From Ctena decussata (taxonomy: Eukaryota > Mollusca > Bivalvia > Lucinida > Lucinidae), in the NCBI GenBank assembly GCA_963989385.1, contig OZ022514.1:26391222-26455221 (forward strand): a stretch of 64,000 nucleotides of DNA, given 5' to 3'. A program made the position numbers and the translations under genes. Positions within the stretch are counted from its first letter, which is position 1. Each line of letters opens with the position of its first letter. Shown here one piece after another: positions 45,596 through 57,690 of the stretch. A model generated the notes under the pieces. The model saw nothing but the letters and a program-made list of their open reading frames with translations. It did not search any database and was not told the DNA's origin.

Positions 45596-45873
45596 TCAAT
45601 CTATATAAGGAAATCCGCGCAGTGTGTCATGGGCCCAGGGTGGTAGGATGGCGTCAGCCTTATGGAAGCGGCGACACTGTACCTTAGGACACCGTAATGT
45701 GTCTGTTATGGTTTCGTACCCAGGGACTATAGGCGACTGAACAAAACGCGCATTCATCTGCTTGTTTGTTAGTCTTCTTGTAAGCTGGAATGCGTATGTG
45801 ATAATTTGCATTGCGTACTGTACATGTACGCAGGTAAAGCGATGCCGATGCCGAGAAATCACCGTAAATGATT

Positions 45874-46413
45874 AAAGGTAGGTTCCTGGGCTAGCGATGT
45901 CAATTATGTCCACAAAATAATTTCGTCTTTTTCTGAGCAGTATTGAGTTCTTTTCTGAATTTGTTGCTACTGAGAAACTCGTCAGATGTTGAAGAAAATA
46001 GTCGTTTTCCCTTTTTGTTTATTTTCTTTCGTTGGAATTCGAGTTCTAAAAATAACTATGTTTATTATGTCTATAAGTGCGCAATTTCTGATGCCATTCT
46101 CCAAAGGTCAATTTTCACTTGACGTGAGCTCTCCTAGAGGTCCTGGCATGGCGGAAGGGTTAAAACTAGCCCAAAATGCAATGCAGCATGACATCAGCTG
46201 CGTTATCTATTTTTGGCGCGAACTAAAAATAGCGCTAACTGGTGTGCGAAGCAGAGTTAGGAATTCCCTTGCAAAACAACTTTTCTAATATTGTTTTGAT
46301 TTACACTTTTTAGTGAAACTTATCAATTACCTTTTATAAGTTCTTTCCAACAACTTGGATGAAAGTTCATCAAAATTATGATGCATTCAAAAGTACAGGA
46401 ACCTACCTTTAAA
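45874..46413. mobile_element. Arm-specific element with AAAGGTAGGTTCCTG termini
   Basis: AAAGGTAGGTTCCTG at about 45875 is mirrored by CAGGAACCTACCTTT at about 46411, with TTAA-like ends on both sides. The left arm lacks it (uninterrupted GAAATTACGGTG at 43048-43059). The 540-bp interior has a 100-codon frame (45986-46288) with no recognisable domain. Confidence 0.7.
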
Positions 46414-46635
46414 TTTCAAGTTATGCAAATTTCCATGTGTCTGTATACGTGTCAGTCTGCCACGGTCTGTCTGGGAAGAAGTAAGAATGAAGAAATGAAG
46501 AAATGGTCAAAAGTGATTCCGGTCCTTTCTTCTGCAGCTATTGCTAAGTAAGAGAGTGACAATATGTCCTTGTCTTTATACTCAGTGGGCGTGTAAGTCG
46601 TATGTAAGTCATATGTATATACATGTACATATATA

Positions 46636-46636
46636 T

Positions 46637-46684
<48 letters not shown>

Positions 46685-47110
46685 CTATGATCAGAACTTG
46701 AAATCCCACTATATACCAAAGTTTCTAATAGCCAATTTCTGGTGGGGTGAGGACGTGGTGGGAAGACTATGGGGAAAAGTGGCTCTAAAAAGGTTCGAAC
46801 AATACAATACATTGTCTTTCTTCCTATAGCCATATTTCAAGATGTGTGTGTGGGGGGGGGGGGGGGGGGGGGGGGGGCGGGGAAGGGGGGGGGTGAGGAG
46901 TGTGAGGGTGGGACTACTTTCTGACTTTCTGAACTCTCTGACAGGTCTTCCAAAACACAAAACGTATAGGAAATGCAATAAAATTATATTTACAGTAATT
47001 ATCATTGATTTTTCGTGATAAAGTGCCACAACCACTGCTGTTTCGGAAATATTTCTTCCGGAAATATTACTATAAAATGCAATCTTGACACCCCCCCCCC
47101 CCACACACAC
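46636..47110. repeat. Simple repeats in right arm: GT, G, C and AC tracts
   Basis: GT tract at about 46637-46678, G-rich run at about 46849-46890 and a C run then AC at about 47091-47118. These mirror 42341-42835 with altered tract lengths. Confidence 0.8.
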
Positions 47111-48759
47111 ACACAAATACACATACCCCCGACTGGACTGTCCCAGAAATATAGACTATATAGGAAATTCCCACAGGAAAAGATCTCCTAGACCTATTTT
47201 AGCATAGCCGTCTTAACATTTTAGTGGATTTACGCCGGCGGTTACATGTCTAGACTTCGCTCCCTTGCATGCCATAGGAGGGCTGTCCGATGTTAAAACA
47301 GAAATAAAAAAATATTTGAACGAAAAAAACAAACAAAAAAACTACCGCCCGATAAAAAAAGAATGTTTTCTTCCTTCTTTCCATCAAATGTTTTTATTTG
47401 TATTTATTTCTTTTTTGCTTTTGTTTTGGGGAGAATATCCAAAACAAAAGAACGAGATAGGTCTTGCCATGTCTGTCCTGAAAAATTTTCATCAGTTTTT
47501 TTTCTGAAAATGCTCATAATATAAACGTATCCGTACCAATTTTAGTGCGATAGATGCGCGTTTCTGTATTTAACTTCTCCAGTGTCGCTAAACCCCAAAA
47601 GTTTGAAAGAAAAGAGATGATGGGTAGGTCTCGGTAGGCAACGAGCATCCCCCTATTGTCGCATTCCGCGGGACACATTAACTGCAGACAACAGATAAGA
47701 GACGCCTACGTATATTAACTCGCGAGCGCAGGCGTCCCCCATCGAGCCACCTCAGCCCCTGTGTCTCGAGAAAAGCGACAGCCAAGGGCATCAGGAAAGA
47801 GATGTTCGATGCAGCAAGAACCCGCAAAAAGCCAAAACAATTCAAAAGAATGGAAGCCAAACTCACAACCAGATAACATAAAGGATAAACAAATGAAACG
47901 GCGAAACAATGCAATTAAAACAATTACACCTTTCCAGTGTAAAAGTTTGAACATCCCCAGCGTTTGGCGCGACGTTACGTGACGTTAGTGGCGCCGAACG
48001 TTTCATTTTACTCTCCTCACACGACATAATCAAAAATAACAACCCTTCAAAAGTCGATTTTAGCGTCTATAAAAGCAACAATTTATAGATTTATGAAACG
48101 ACAGATTATTTTATAAAAAAAATATTATATTTACAATTATTTTTACGGAATTTTGGGACCGAATTACTCACACTAGAAATGCACCATGGTCCATTTGGCA
48201 CAGAACATGTTAAAACTAATGACGTCGTTAATAGGCAAGACGTTAAACTTTCAAACACCATCATATTTTGCCTAAACATATGAGCACATTTGGTTTTATT
48301 AGTACTAGATGACTTAAAAAATCACTGACCTTACAATTTCGTTAAGCTAACGATGTTTTGCCTAACTGGGCCCTGATTAATACCCATGTAATAGTCAGTG
48401 CGCCACAACATAAAATTACCCTTCTTCTGCTATTTCCATAACATCCATAGCTTGCATAGACAAGGCTTGAAGATTTTCTCCTACAATGCAGTGAAAAATA
48501 ATACATAAATTCCAAATAACCGTGTCTTATAGAATATCTAGCCGAAAGGATAAAAACTCAAGTACAGCATAAGCGCGCATTTGTTTATAGATACACATGT
48601 AGTTCGTAGTCCAGACGTTGATCTGTTTTGGTAGCTGACATCTTGGAAAACTGCAAACTGCACTGAAAATTTCTTTATTTCTTCTTCTTCATTTCTTTTC
48701 GTTATTTAATTTCTTTTTTTTTTCTATTTTGAAAACTAGTGAAAACCAACGCACATTCT

Positions 48760-49590
48760 AACGCACTTACGTATGTAACGCGACGCCTGTTTGGGTAACG
48801 TAAAAAATTGTGACAGTATATCCTGCATTCTAATGCACTTACAAATATAACGCGACGTCTGATTGGATAACGTCAAATATTTGCGACAGTATTTGCTTCT
48901 CATTGGCTGACGTTTGGTTTTACGTTGCTGACGGCGCTTGAAATGGGTGCAAAATAGTCCATTATGAAAGGTGAAAATGTGGAAAAGTGCATTAGAATGG
49001 GGATAACTGTTTTGAAAATTATCATTTGGGGAGGTAAATCATCGGTTTTATGGTCGCAAATTGCGTTTTACGGCTCCGCTAGCGCGTCGCCGTAAAACGA
49101 AATTTCCGACCATAAAACCGATGATTTACCTCCCCAAATGACAATTTTCAAGACAGTTATCCCCTAAATATACTGTCGGAAACCCAACGTCATTATGTAA
49201 CGTCGCTTCCCATTGATTGAAGTCTGGTTCTACGTCGCTGAAAGCGTTTGCTGTGTGTGCAAAGTAGCACACTTTTAAAGGTGGAAATGTGGAAAGTGCA
49301 TTAGAATGAGGATAACTGTATTGAAAACTGTCATTTGGGGAGGTAAATCGTCGGTTTTATGATCGCACATTTCGTTTTACGGCTCCTCTTGCGCGTCGCC
49401 GTAAAACAAAATTTCCGACAATAAAACCGACGATTGGTTTTAACAATATTTTGTTTTTGTTTCGTACAAAATATATTCACACATACATATAATGTTAGGA
49501 TCGGAAAACAAGTTCCAAGAACTTATAGGTATCCTCTCCTAATCCGACGATTTATCTCCCCAAATGACAATTTTGGGTACAGTTATCCCC
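48760..49590. mobile_element. GGGGATAACTG element, nested double copy (right arm)
   Basis: Compared with 40145-40680, a second related copy (about 48826-49172, from TGCATTCTAATGCACTTACA to GACAGTTATCCCC) is inserted inside a GACAGTATATCC site. Both copies share GGGGAGGTAAATC and the palindrome around GGCTCC / CGCGTCGCCG. Confidence 0.6.
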
Positions 49591-50071
49591 TAATAAGAAG
49601 GCACTGATCAGGAACCGACACAATCGATTTTCACATCCTGCCCCAAACTTAAAATAGGAAAGGAAATACCATAAAAGTAAAAAGTATGCAAAGACCAGGA
49701 ACTGAAACAATCAAAATCCAAATCCAGCCCTCAAACCATAGTTGGAAACAACTAAGATTACAAATAATCAAGATACAGAGAACATATGGTCAACCGAGTG
49801 AGCAGCTTGTTCCCAAAAGGTGGCCACTCAGCAACCCAAACCGAACCAAAAATAATAAGAACATACATAAGGTAAAACATCACAGAAACTCTGACACCAA
49901 AAACAGGCAACAGAGAACCACAACAGAACTACCGCCTTGGAACGGTCAGTAATGAATTACTGGGGGGCTTTAAATCGATTTTACAGGCCCAACCTCAACC
50001 TCACCTCATAAAGACGGAACGTAAGGCAAAAATCCAAGAAATCAGGCCCCGATGTTATAAAACGTTTTCTT

Positions 50072-50267
50072 CATGCTCAACTCAGCTGAGCATGAAATTG
50101 TATCTGCTAATAGAATAGCAAATTACTGATAAGTTCAGTGGTTTTCTTGCTCAGTTTAGCTGAGAAGGAATTTTTTTCTGTTTATGAATGTGAAAATGCC
50201 AACATTTGGCAAGTTGGCATTTTCATATTTATCAGCAGATAAAATTTCATGCTCAGGTGAGTTGAGC
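50072..50267. mobile_element. MITE with CTCAACTC termini (right arm)
   Basis: Mirror image of 39482-39676, with TGCTCAACTCAGCTGAGCAT and CTCAGGTGAGTTGAGCA ends. Confidence 0.65.
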
Positions 50268-51084
50268 ACGAAAACAATATAACCTCGGGGCCAACTCTTT
50301 CTCAGCAAGTGGCTGCAAGGCCATCCTAAATTATGAATAAACAGTCAGCCGACAAACAATGACAATAATAAACCACAACAGAAGCATTGCCTCGGAAAGG
50401 CCAGCAACACGTTACTGGACGTAAATGGAAAGAAGCTTTAACGGGTTTTACACGCGCGTAACCCTCGTCGTAGGTTTTGTTGTGGTTCATAATCACAGAA
50501 ATCATCGAACGCATTTAACATCTTTAACCTGTTTTCTGTTTTAAACCACGAAACCAAACAGAAAGGAATTTATGGGCAGCGATATAGTTAACAATATTTC
50601 TTGATCGACATTCGTTAAAGATAAGCGGATACAATAAATGGTAATGCATGTATCAATAAACCACAACGCAAGCACCGCCTTATTTATAAACATACTGGAA
50701 GAGGCGGGCCTGAGAAGGGCGGGGCTATACATGTATTCGGTTTCATATGTGCGTAACCCTCAAGCACCGCCTTATGAATATACTAGAAGAGGTGTGGCTA
50801 AGAGAGGCGGGGCTTTATTCGGTTTCACACGCCCGTTTCCCTCAACATGAATTATGCTGTGGGCCATAAACATACACCCGAACAAAGGATATATTCTATA
50901 TAACATAACACAATATGCAAACTTACCTTATGTATACATTCAATGTTAGTGGCGCATCCCGTGGCTGCATTTTCAATCCCCGCCAGCAAAGAATATAAGG
51001 CTCGGGTGTTTGAAATGTTGAGTCTGTAGCATTCTGTTTTACTGCAGCAAATCTAGCCCATGAAAAAAAACAAAATTGAATTGC

Positions 51085-51316
51085 GACACGACAAAACCAA
51101 CGAAGTGGTTGTTTTCCCAGCGCAGACGCAGATCATACTCGGCATCCGCCCAGTCTGATCAGAGTATTTGCTGTCCGCATGGAGGTAGCTTACACCCCTA
51201 CATGTAGCTACTCTTTAAGCGCTTAGCGAAGAGTCGAAGCAGACCAGGCGGATGCTCAGGCTGATCTCAGTCTGCGCTGGGTGTACAGCCACTTTGTTGG
51301 TTTTCTCGTGTCGCTG
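51085..51316. mobile_element. MITE with GACACGA termini (right arm, copy 2 partner)
   Basis: GCGACACGACAAAACCAACG is mirrored by TTGGTTTTCTCGTGTCGC. It corresponds to 38436-38667. Confidence 0.65.
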
Positions 51317-52036
51317 CTCAAATGAACATGAAATAAAACGAAAATAGCAGACTCAGCATAATGGAGACTGTTCATGAGTAGAAATGAAATGTCTGACACC
51401 GGCTATGCCCCTAGCACTGGCTTAAGTTCAAGTTGACTCTGTCTGAACTCATTGATACCAAAGGGCCAGAAAATATAATCTGCACTATGATGATGTACGG
51501 GAAGGCGTCTTACGGCCACCACACAGCACAACACCTGCTGCATTGAAAATAAGTACGTCTGAGTAATTAGGTCCTTAAGAAACAGACGACTACACCAACG
51601 AAGTCGTTTTTAACATCAAAAGCTCACGCATTTTTGAATTCTAAATTATGAAAAAAACACATGAAGTTCTAGGAAGATATGTTGTATTTTTCAGCAGTTT
51701 ATGCATGTTCATGTATTCTGCAGAAATCACTTTTTAACAGCATCTCTCATATAGATTTTTTCCAAGTCTCTTAGAGCAGTAAATTCCTTCCTTTATAGAC
51801 ATACGCACTTGTTCAACTATGCTAGGCGTACCCAGTCTTCGTTTTGGGCGGAAAGCGCGGTCTGCGATATTTTCCAAATTCTTTTCTTTCCAATTACCGT
51901 CACAAATCATCCATTTGGCAGATAAAAGTACTTTTACTATCGCTCATTATTTGCCTAGGGTATAATTTTTCATGAGAATTTTGAAATTTAATACAAACAT
52001 ATGGGGAGAAGCTACAGGCTATCATGGATAATTTGA

Positions 52037-52263
52037 GCAGCGACACGAGAAAACCAACAAAGTGGTTGTGCGCCCAGCACAGACTCAGATCAGGCTGGGC
52101 TTCCGCCCAGTTTGATCAGACTCTTCCTTAAGTGCTCAAAGGGTAGCTAAGGGTCTAAGCTACATCCATGCGGACACACAAGACTCTGATCAGACTGGGC
52201 GGATGCCCAGGCTGATCTGAGTCTGTGCTGGGTACACAATCACATTGTTGGTTTTGTCGTGTC
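52037..52263. mobile_element. MITE with GACACGA termini (right arm, copy 1 partner)
   Basis: GCGACACGAGAAAACCAACA is mirrored by TTGTTGGTTTTGTCGTGTC. It corresponds to 37523-37710. Confidence 0.65.
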
Positions 52264-52432
52264 ATGGATAATTTAAAGTTTCTTTAATCGATTTCGGCCA
52301 GTTATTGGCTGATAAGAGATTATTGCTATCTATATGGACCCTTTTGATACTAATCAGTCTTTGAATTGACTGCCCAATTAAAATTAATAAATTACGGTAC
52401 GCTTCTCTCTGGTTTCGTCACCAGATATTGTC

Positions 52433-52478
52433 GGGGCACTGAGGAGGCTGTATTAGCCGAAACTAAGTAGTCTGGTCC
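52433..52478 (+). ncRNA. Hammerhead ribozyme copy 7
   Basis: Core CTGAGGA, stem II GGC/GCC with loop TGTATTA, GAAA, stem III changed to CTA-AG-TAG, GUC, and stem I GGGGCA with TGGTCC (one mismatch). It corresponds to copy 6. The core is intact, but stem I is weakened. Confidence 0.7.
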
Positions 52479-52820
52479 ATGTTCCTTCTTCTGAAGGTGT
52501 TCTCTGCTCTTTTAGGAACTCTTTAAGTTTTAAATTTTACTTTACTTCAGCTGGTATTGTGCCGTGTGGCGGCCGTAAAACGTCTCTCATTACATCATCC
52601 ATAGTGCAGATTATATTTTTTATTTTCGTCCCATGAGATCAGAGGATATGTTCTGAAGAATCTGAAATTTTAGACTGGTTTAGGCTCTTATTCTAAATCA
52701 TCGTCTTTTATATCATTTGGACCCTATTTGATACTAATCGACAGTCCTTGAATTGACAACCCAATTAAAATTAAGAAATTACAGTATGCTTTTCTCTGGT
52801 TTCGTCACCAGATATTGTCA

Positions 52821-52866
52821 GGGCCACTGGGGAGGCTTTATTAGCCGAAACTACGTAATCTGGCCC
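52821..52866 (+). ncRNA. Hammerhead ribozyme copy 8, core mutated
   Basis: Stem I GGGCCA with TGGCCC pairs perfectly over 6 bp and GAAA is kept, but the core reads CTGGGGA. It corresponds to copy 5. Confidence 0.7.
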
Positions 52867-53346
52867 ATGTTCCTTCTTCTTAATGTGTTCTCTGCTCTTT
52901 AAGGAACTCTTCGAGATTTTGCATTTTACTGCACTGATCATAAAAAACATCTTTGTAGAAACAATCATCAGTTTACAGGATAAAACACGTTGAACCTGCT
53001 GCTGCTTTGGAATCATATTTCATGACGCAATGGTCGTATGCATGCTGCCTTAGTTTATTCAATAAACATAATGGAATAAATCGATTTCAATTTAATGTGA
53101 TATTGACTTACGTAACAGTCCTGCATGCTACACTTAAACATATGAAACAAGGGCTCACGTTTATCCCCGACTAGTGCCATCCTACTTATGAAAGCAAACT
53201 TAACATGTAGGCAAAACTTTTACGTAAATATGACGGACCAGCAAACAGACAAAATAATGAACGAAAGAAGGGACGGACAGGCGAATCCTCCGACAATCTT
53301 GTGTATCCGGGGTATAACTATTTTTGGTGAGATGCACGTTTGCCTA

Positions 53347-53560
53347 GGGGAGAGCCGGGTAACTTCTGACAGGCGGGTAAATTCGGACATACAATTGCAA
53401 ACAGTAAAAATCCAGATGAAACGGCTCATAATGAGCCGTCTCATCAGGATTTTCTCTGTTTGGCCACTTAATTTTGTTTTAATTCCAAACAACTGACGTA
53501 TAAATGAAACAATATCAGTGTCCGAATTTACCCTCTGTCCGAAGTTACCCGACTCTCCCC
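53347..53560. mobile_element. MITE with GGGGAGAG termini (right arm)
   Basis: GGGGAGAGCCGGGTAACTTC and GAAGTTACCCGACTCTCCCC are flanked by TA. Mirror of 36222-36438. Confidence 0.75.
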
Positions 53561-53897
53561 TATACGATTTCTGTTACTAGAACTCCGCAAAGCAGGACTT
53601 ACCCATTAAGCCTAAAAGCGCCAAAAATAAAGTAAAATAATAATAATAAAAAAAAATAAATAAAAAAATGTTGAATTTTCCAACTACACAAAGCCTGTTG
53701 AGGCGGATAAGCCGCCTGATCAGGATTTACATTGTTTATCCTCCAGTCCTTGAATTCTCAATATGATATAGCTCGGACGAAAGATTTTTTTTTACTAAGT
53801 TTTGCAGACATTAATTTTGCAAATTCTGTTTTTTTTTTGTAAATTTATCGGCTAATGCCTAAAAAGCTCCTTTACCATACAAGCGCAGCTGATTTGG

Positions 53898-54052
53898 ATG
53901 AGTGAAGGAGTGAAATCGGGTTTAACGTCCTACCAACAACTAGGTATGGAGACGGGACCTCGGTTTAAAGTCGCATTCGAAAGACCGGAGAAGCGGGAGT
54001 GGGTGGGGGGTTGATGGGGGATCGACCCCTGGATCGGTAGTCCGGAGTGGCT
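53898..54052 (-). mobile_element. SINE family 3 (right arm)
   Basis: GGACCTCGGTTTAAAGTCGC and a diverged B-box region. Mirror of 35727-35866, with a G-rich expansion near 54003. Confidence 0.6.
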
Positions 54053-54415
54053 GATTTGAATATAAAATATTCAATTTTAGGAATGGAATTCATGTACATT
54101 TGTATTTAATGCTAAAAGACACTGTCGTCTGATCTGGCTCTCTTTTATCTGCAAAGATACTTTTTATGGAACGCTCTTTAGTGCATTAATGGGTTAAAAA
54201 CGCTGCACAAGCAAAGTCTAATTATTGGACACTGAATCGATACAGTCTGAAGTGAATTAATACATTTTCCGGGGAAACAACTCTGTCATTTATATTCCTG
54301 CCTCCCATCGCAATTCGGGTGATTTCTTAAATGAAAGAATTTGCTCTTTGGAGTGTAAATTCTTTCCTTTAAGTTTCAAAGTTTATTTTAAGTTTCTTTC
54401 CTTTTTATTTGCTTC

Positions 54416-54850
54416 CCCAATCAGTGCGCTTTATTTTCAGTTTGTGAATGTACTCAAGTTTTATAACCTCTGGGCCTGGATACCTTTGCTACGGGTTGAA
54501 AGGCTTGTAGCCTGTATACCCAATCTTCTTATATATTTTTTCACTTAAAACTGTTATTTTTCGGGAATGGAAGGTTTATAAAACTTCAAGTAAAAGTCTC
54601 AGGGAGGTCATATATCTTATGCGTCCAGTGGGGGTCAAGTCTGTCCTTGAACTGATTCACTGTTTCAGCTTTAACCACATATGGTGATAAGTTATTCCAG
54701 TCATTTACGACACGGTTGGAGAAAAAAGAACTTTCTTACATCCAAACGGCATGATGATTTCTGTAATTTATACATATGTCCTCTGGTAGTTGACTTTGAA
54801 AACTGAAAGAACTGATTAACTGGTATCGAAACCTTTGATAATCTTAAGGT
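54416..54850 (+). repeat. Segment in direct orientation between the palindrome arms
   Basis: This stretch matches 34690-35125 in the same direction (TATAACCTCTGGGCCTGGAT, TTGAAAGGCTTGTAGCCTGT), whereas the flanks match inverted. The segment was flipped in one arm after duplication. It includes the LINE fragment at 54640-54850. Confidence 0.75.
54640..54850 (-). pseudogene. Non-LTR retrotransposon C-terminal fragment (right)
   Basis: Same LINE-type ORF2 tail as 34890-35135, in the same absolute orientation, with its own small indels. Confidence 0.65.
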
Positions 54851-55692
54851 GGTGATAATCACTGATTTGGGACAAAGACAAAAATCTGCATAAAATACTC
54901 AAAATAACACTGATCTTTCCAAAACTTAGCAGATGCCTTCTTTATGTTGTTTCTCATAATTTAGAATCCCAAAATGCAGCATTTGTTAGTGTTAAAAAGT
55001 GTTTTTATAAGAGAGGATCAAAGGGCAATTTTCTGCGAATAAATCTGAAAAAATAATATCATTATTGAAAATATACTTAGTACTTAGAGTACCTTGTTGC
55101 ATAATGGAGAGCGTCCTAGCAATTATTTTTCCAAACTCTTTTACATATTATTAGGCTGAGCAGATGAAAAAAGATGCAGTCTGTGTCCAAATATTTTTGT
55201 CAAAACACACAGGTGAGACAGGTGATACTATTTTAACAAGGTTGAACAATTTCATCTACACACCACTGATCATGTCAGTAATGTATTATTTATATTGAAG
55301 TTATGCTTGCCTACCCTATATTTGATAAATGCGTCCAGTGTACATTTACTTTGTACATGTTTGAACATTTGAGAAAAAGCTACCGTTTTCATCTGGTCTA
55401 CATTACAATTTGAGAAAGAGTTGGAATAAATCAGTGTGCTTTATTTTGAGTTTGAGATTATTCTCAAGTTTTATAACCTCGAACCCAGCTATCGGTATAA
55501 GATAGGATGCAAGGCTTTGTAGGGTGCCTTTTCATTAACGAATTACCGATTGGATAAATGCAGTTTATCGTTTCACACAAAAATCGAATTAAATTCCCAT
55601 TTTTTTTCTATTTAAAATTTTAAGAGTTTGATTTTATTCAAGGGGAATGGGTACACTTCCAATAGAAGCCACTCGATCGTTTTCATTTTATT

Positions 55693-55858
55693 AGGAGCGG
55701 CTGTAGTGTAGTGGAAAACACGCCAGACTACCAGTTCAGTGGTCGCAAGATCGATCCCCCGCTTCTCTGGTCTTTCTGATAAGACTTTAAACCGAGGTCC
55801 CGTGTCCATTTGACCTCGTTGTTGGTGGGACGTTAAACCCGAGTTCACTCACTCACTC
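55693..55858 (+). mobile_element. SINE family 3, right arm only
   Basis: AGGAGCGGCTGTAGTGTAGT, CGCAAGATCGATCCCCCGCT, and GTTGGTGGGACGTTAAACCC with a CACTCACTC end. Absent from the matching left-arm position (about 34410), so either inserted after duplication or lost on the left. Confidence 0.7.
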
Positions 55859-56104
55859 TTTTTAATTTTGAATCCAAGGATTTGCTCATGTAGGTGCAAC
55901 TTCTTTCCTTTAAAGGTTTTTCCCCATTTTGGAAGGGATTTCTTTCATCCAGGGAAGCAAACAATATTAAAATATATAAGTTGCCCCTTTGGAAAAATGT
56001 TTATATAGTGTTACGCACTGTAACCTAGTGAGTAATCCACTAGCTGATTATCCTTGATGCAAGCCGCCCATCTCAAGATGCAAGCGTATGTCGGTCGACA
56101 TGTG

Positions 56105-56190
56105 ATTGATTGATTGATTTGTTGCTTAACGTCCACGGTAAACGTCTATGGTCAAGTCAGGACGGTCGGTTAACCTAACCACACTCACAG
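56105..56190 (-). mobile_element. SINE family 1, 3' fragment at the palindrome edge
   Basis: ATTGATTGATTGATTTGTTG, then AACGTCCACGGTAAAC and CGGTTAACCTAACCACACTC. It begins exactly where mirror symmetry ends. Confidence 0.7.
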
Positions 56191-57493
56191 GGGAAACGTG
56201 CATCTATAAGCACCTATAAGTCTGCGTATATGTACATTAAATGTGACGTAAAAATATAAATAAGCAGCGTAAAACTGCTGAAGAAGCAGTTTTTAGTCGC
56301 ATTTAAGCAAGTTTGTAACAACTTAGTGACATACCTTTTTAGTGATTTTTAGCTCCTGCTGAAAGGTCATTAAATCTGGGGCCAGTTTCACAAACGATCT
56401 AAGCAAGAACTTTTGACTTAAGTTATAACTTAAGTCAAAAGTTTATACTCAAGTGGTTTCATAAAAAATCTTAGTTTAAACTCTTTGCTTAGATTTTGCT
56501 ATAAACTTAAGTCAACCAGCGAGGTGACTTAAGTTCTCACTTAAAATGTGTAAGGTAGATATGCTGATGATAGGCTGTCATATTTCAGGAGATACCACAA
56601 AATGCGTGAATAAATGAAGACTGTTTTATTCATCCATTATGCGTCTCGAGTTCTAACTTGTATTTAATGCTGTAACCTATAAGCGGCTTGAAACACAAGC
56701 AACTTTGCTACTGCACGTCCTATATGGTTTCTGTTCCGGCTCCTCTGTGTTCATTCAGTAGGCACTGTGCGTGGTAGGGTTTGATCTTGCCCTCCTTCAG
56801 TCTTCTACTGTTTGTGCTTCGGGAACCCTATGTTCTGTGATTGCGGCCATTCCTGGGTAAATTCTTAGCTCTGTCATAGCTGAACCAATATACATGAGTC
56901 ATATAGACGATTACTTCTGAAGGTGATGAAGACAGGGATCGGATTTAGGACCCATCCCCTGCGGCACCGAGTCCTTACAAGGTAAAAAAGAAAACGGTAT
57001 GTACATTGCAGCCTAGGCCTGTACATTCAGGTCGTTTTTTTATAAAGCCTCATACGAACGCATTCGTATATATATGTGTGTGTGTGTTTTTATGTATGCC
57101 TGTCCCTCTTTCTATCAATATGAGGAAATTATAAACTAAACCATGTAGAGTGACGCCTAACCTGCTACTGGTATATTGTTTTTACCTAATGACCCTGTTG
57201 AGACAGTATTTCACTCAAATACTGCACCTACTGCAAAAGTAGCAGGTCCTTGGGACGTCCAAATGTCGAAAGTCCGTGGTATCTTTTTCATACATGTACG
57301 AGTTTGTGGAGGTCTGCATGATCATTCGGGGGTAAATGTTTTCTCACATCGTGCCCAAAATAAAGGTGCATTTTAGATCGAGGAATTCAGCTATGATGAG
57401 AGTGGGAAATGCCAAAGTCCTACAGTGAAAACTCTCCTGTAGCCATGTTTCGGTTGAATACAAGAGTTAAGTGTGGGTGAGTGGGTGAAGTGA

Positions 57494-57690
57494 TGGATGG
57501 ATGACTTGCGTTTTAACGTCCTTTTCAACAGTATTTCAGTTATATCAGGACAATGGGACGTTGATAATTAAAGGTGGTGTGCAATGAAACCCCAATTACG
57601 GTAGGAAAGATTCTCGCCTCAAGCGGGGCTCGAACCCAGTCCGCGATATCAGCAGGCCAGCATTAAACCCACTGAGCTACCGGGGATCCT
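57494..57690 (-). mobile_element. tRNA-derived SINE, family 2
   Basis: The minus-strand head CCCCGGTAGCTCAGTGGGTT then GGGTTCGAGCCCCGC (B box) is followed by the body ending GGACGTTAAAACGCAAGTCA. It is flanked by an 11-bp direct repeat GGGTGAAGTGA (57483-57493 and 57691-57701). Confidence 0.8.

Larger units (their letters stand above)
52360..52935 (+). mobile_element. Retrozyme-like array 4 (right arm, mirror of array 3)
   Basis: About one and a half units in plus orientation with a period of 388 bp. Hammerhead cores lie at 52433-52478 and 52821-52866. The order and the shared core mutation match array 3, so it arose by the palindrome duplication and not by a new insertion. Confidence 0.75.
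44670..56104 (-). repeat. Right arm of the giant inverted repeat
   Basis: Reverse complement of 34161-44250 with differences: a 540-bp element at 45874-46413, an extra ~345-bp element copy at 48826-49172, a ~580-bp unmatched stretch (54850-55430) and a SINE at 55693-55858. It ends at GTCGACATGTG (56104), where a SINE fragment begins. The arm-specific insertions show the arms have evolved separately for some time or represent two divergent haplotypes. Confidence 0.92.

Noticed and set aside
45986..46288. 100-codon frame as a transposase
   Set aside because: No DDE or other recognisable motif. It is too short and lies in a non-autonomous element.
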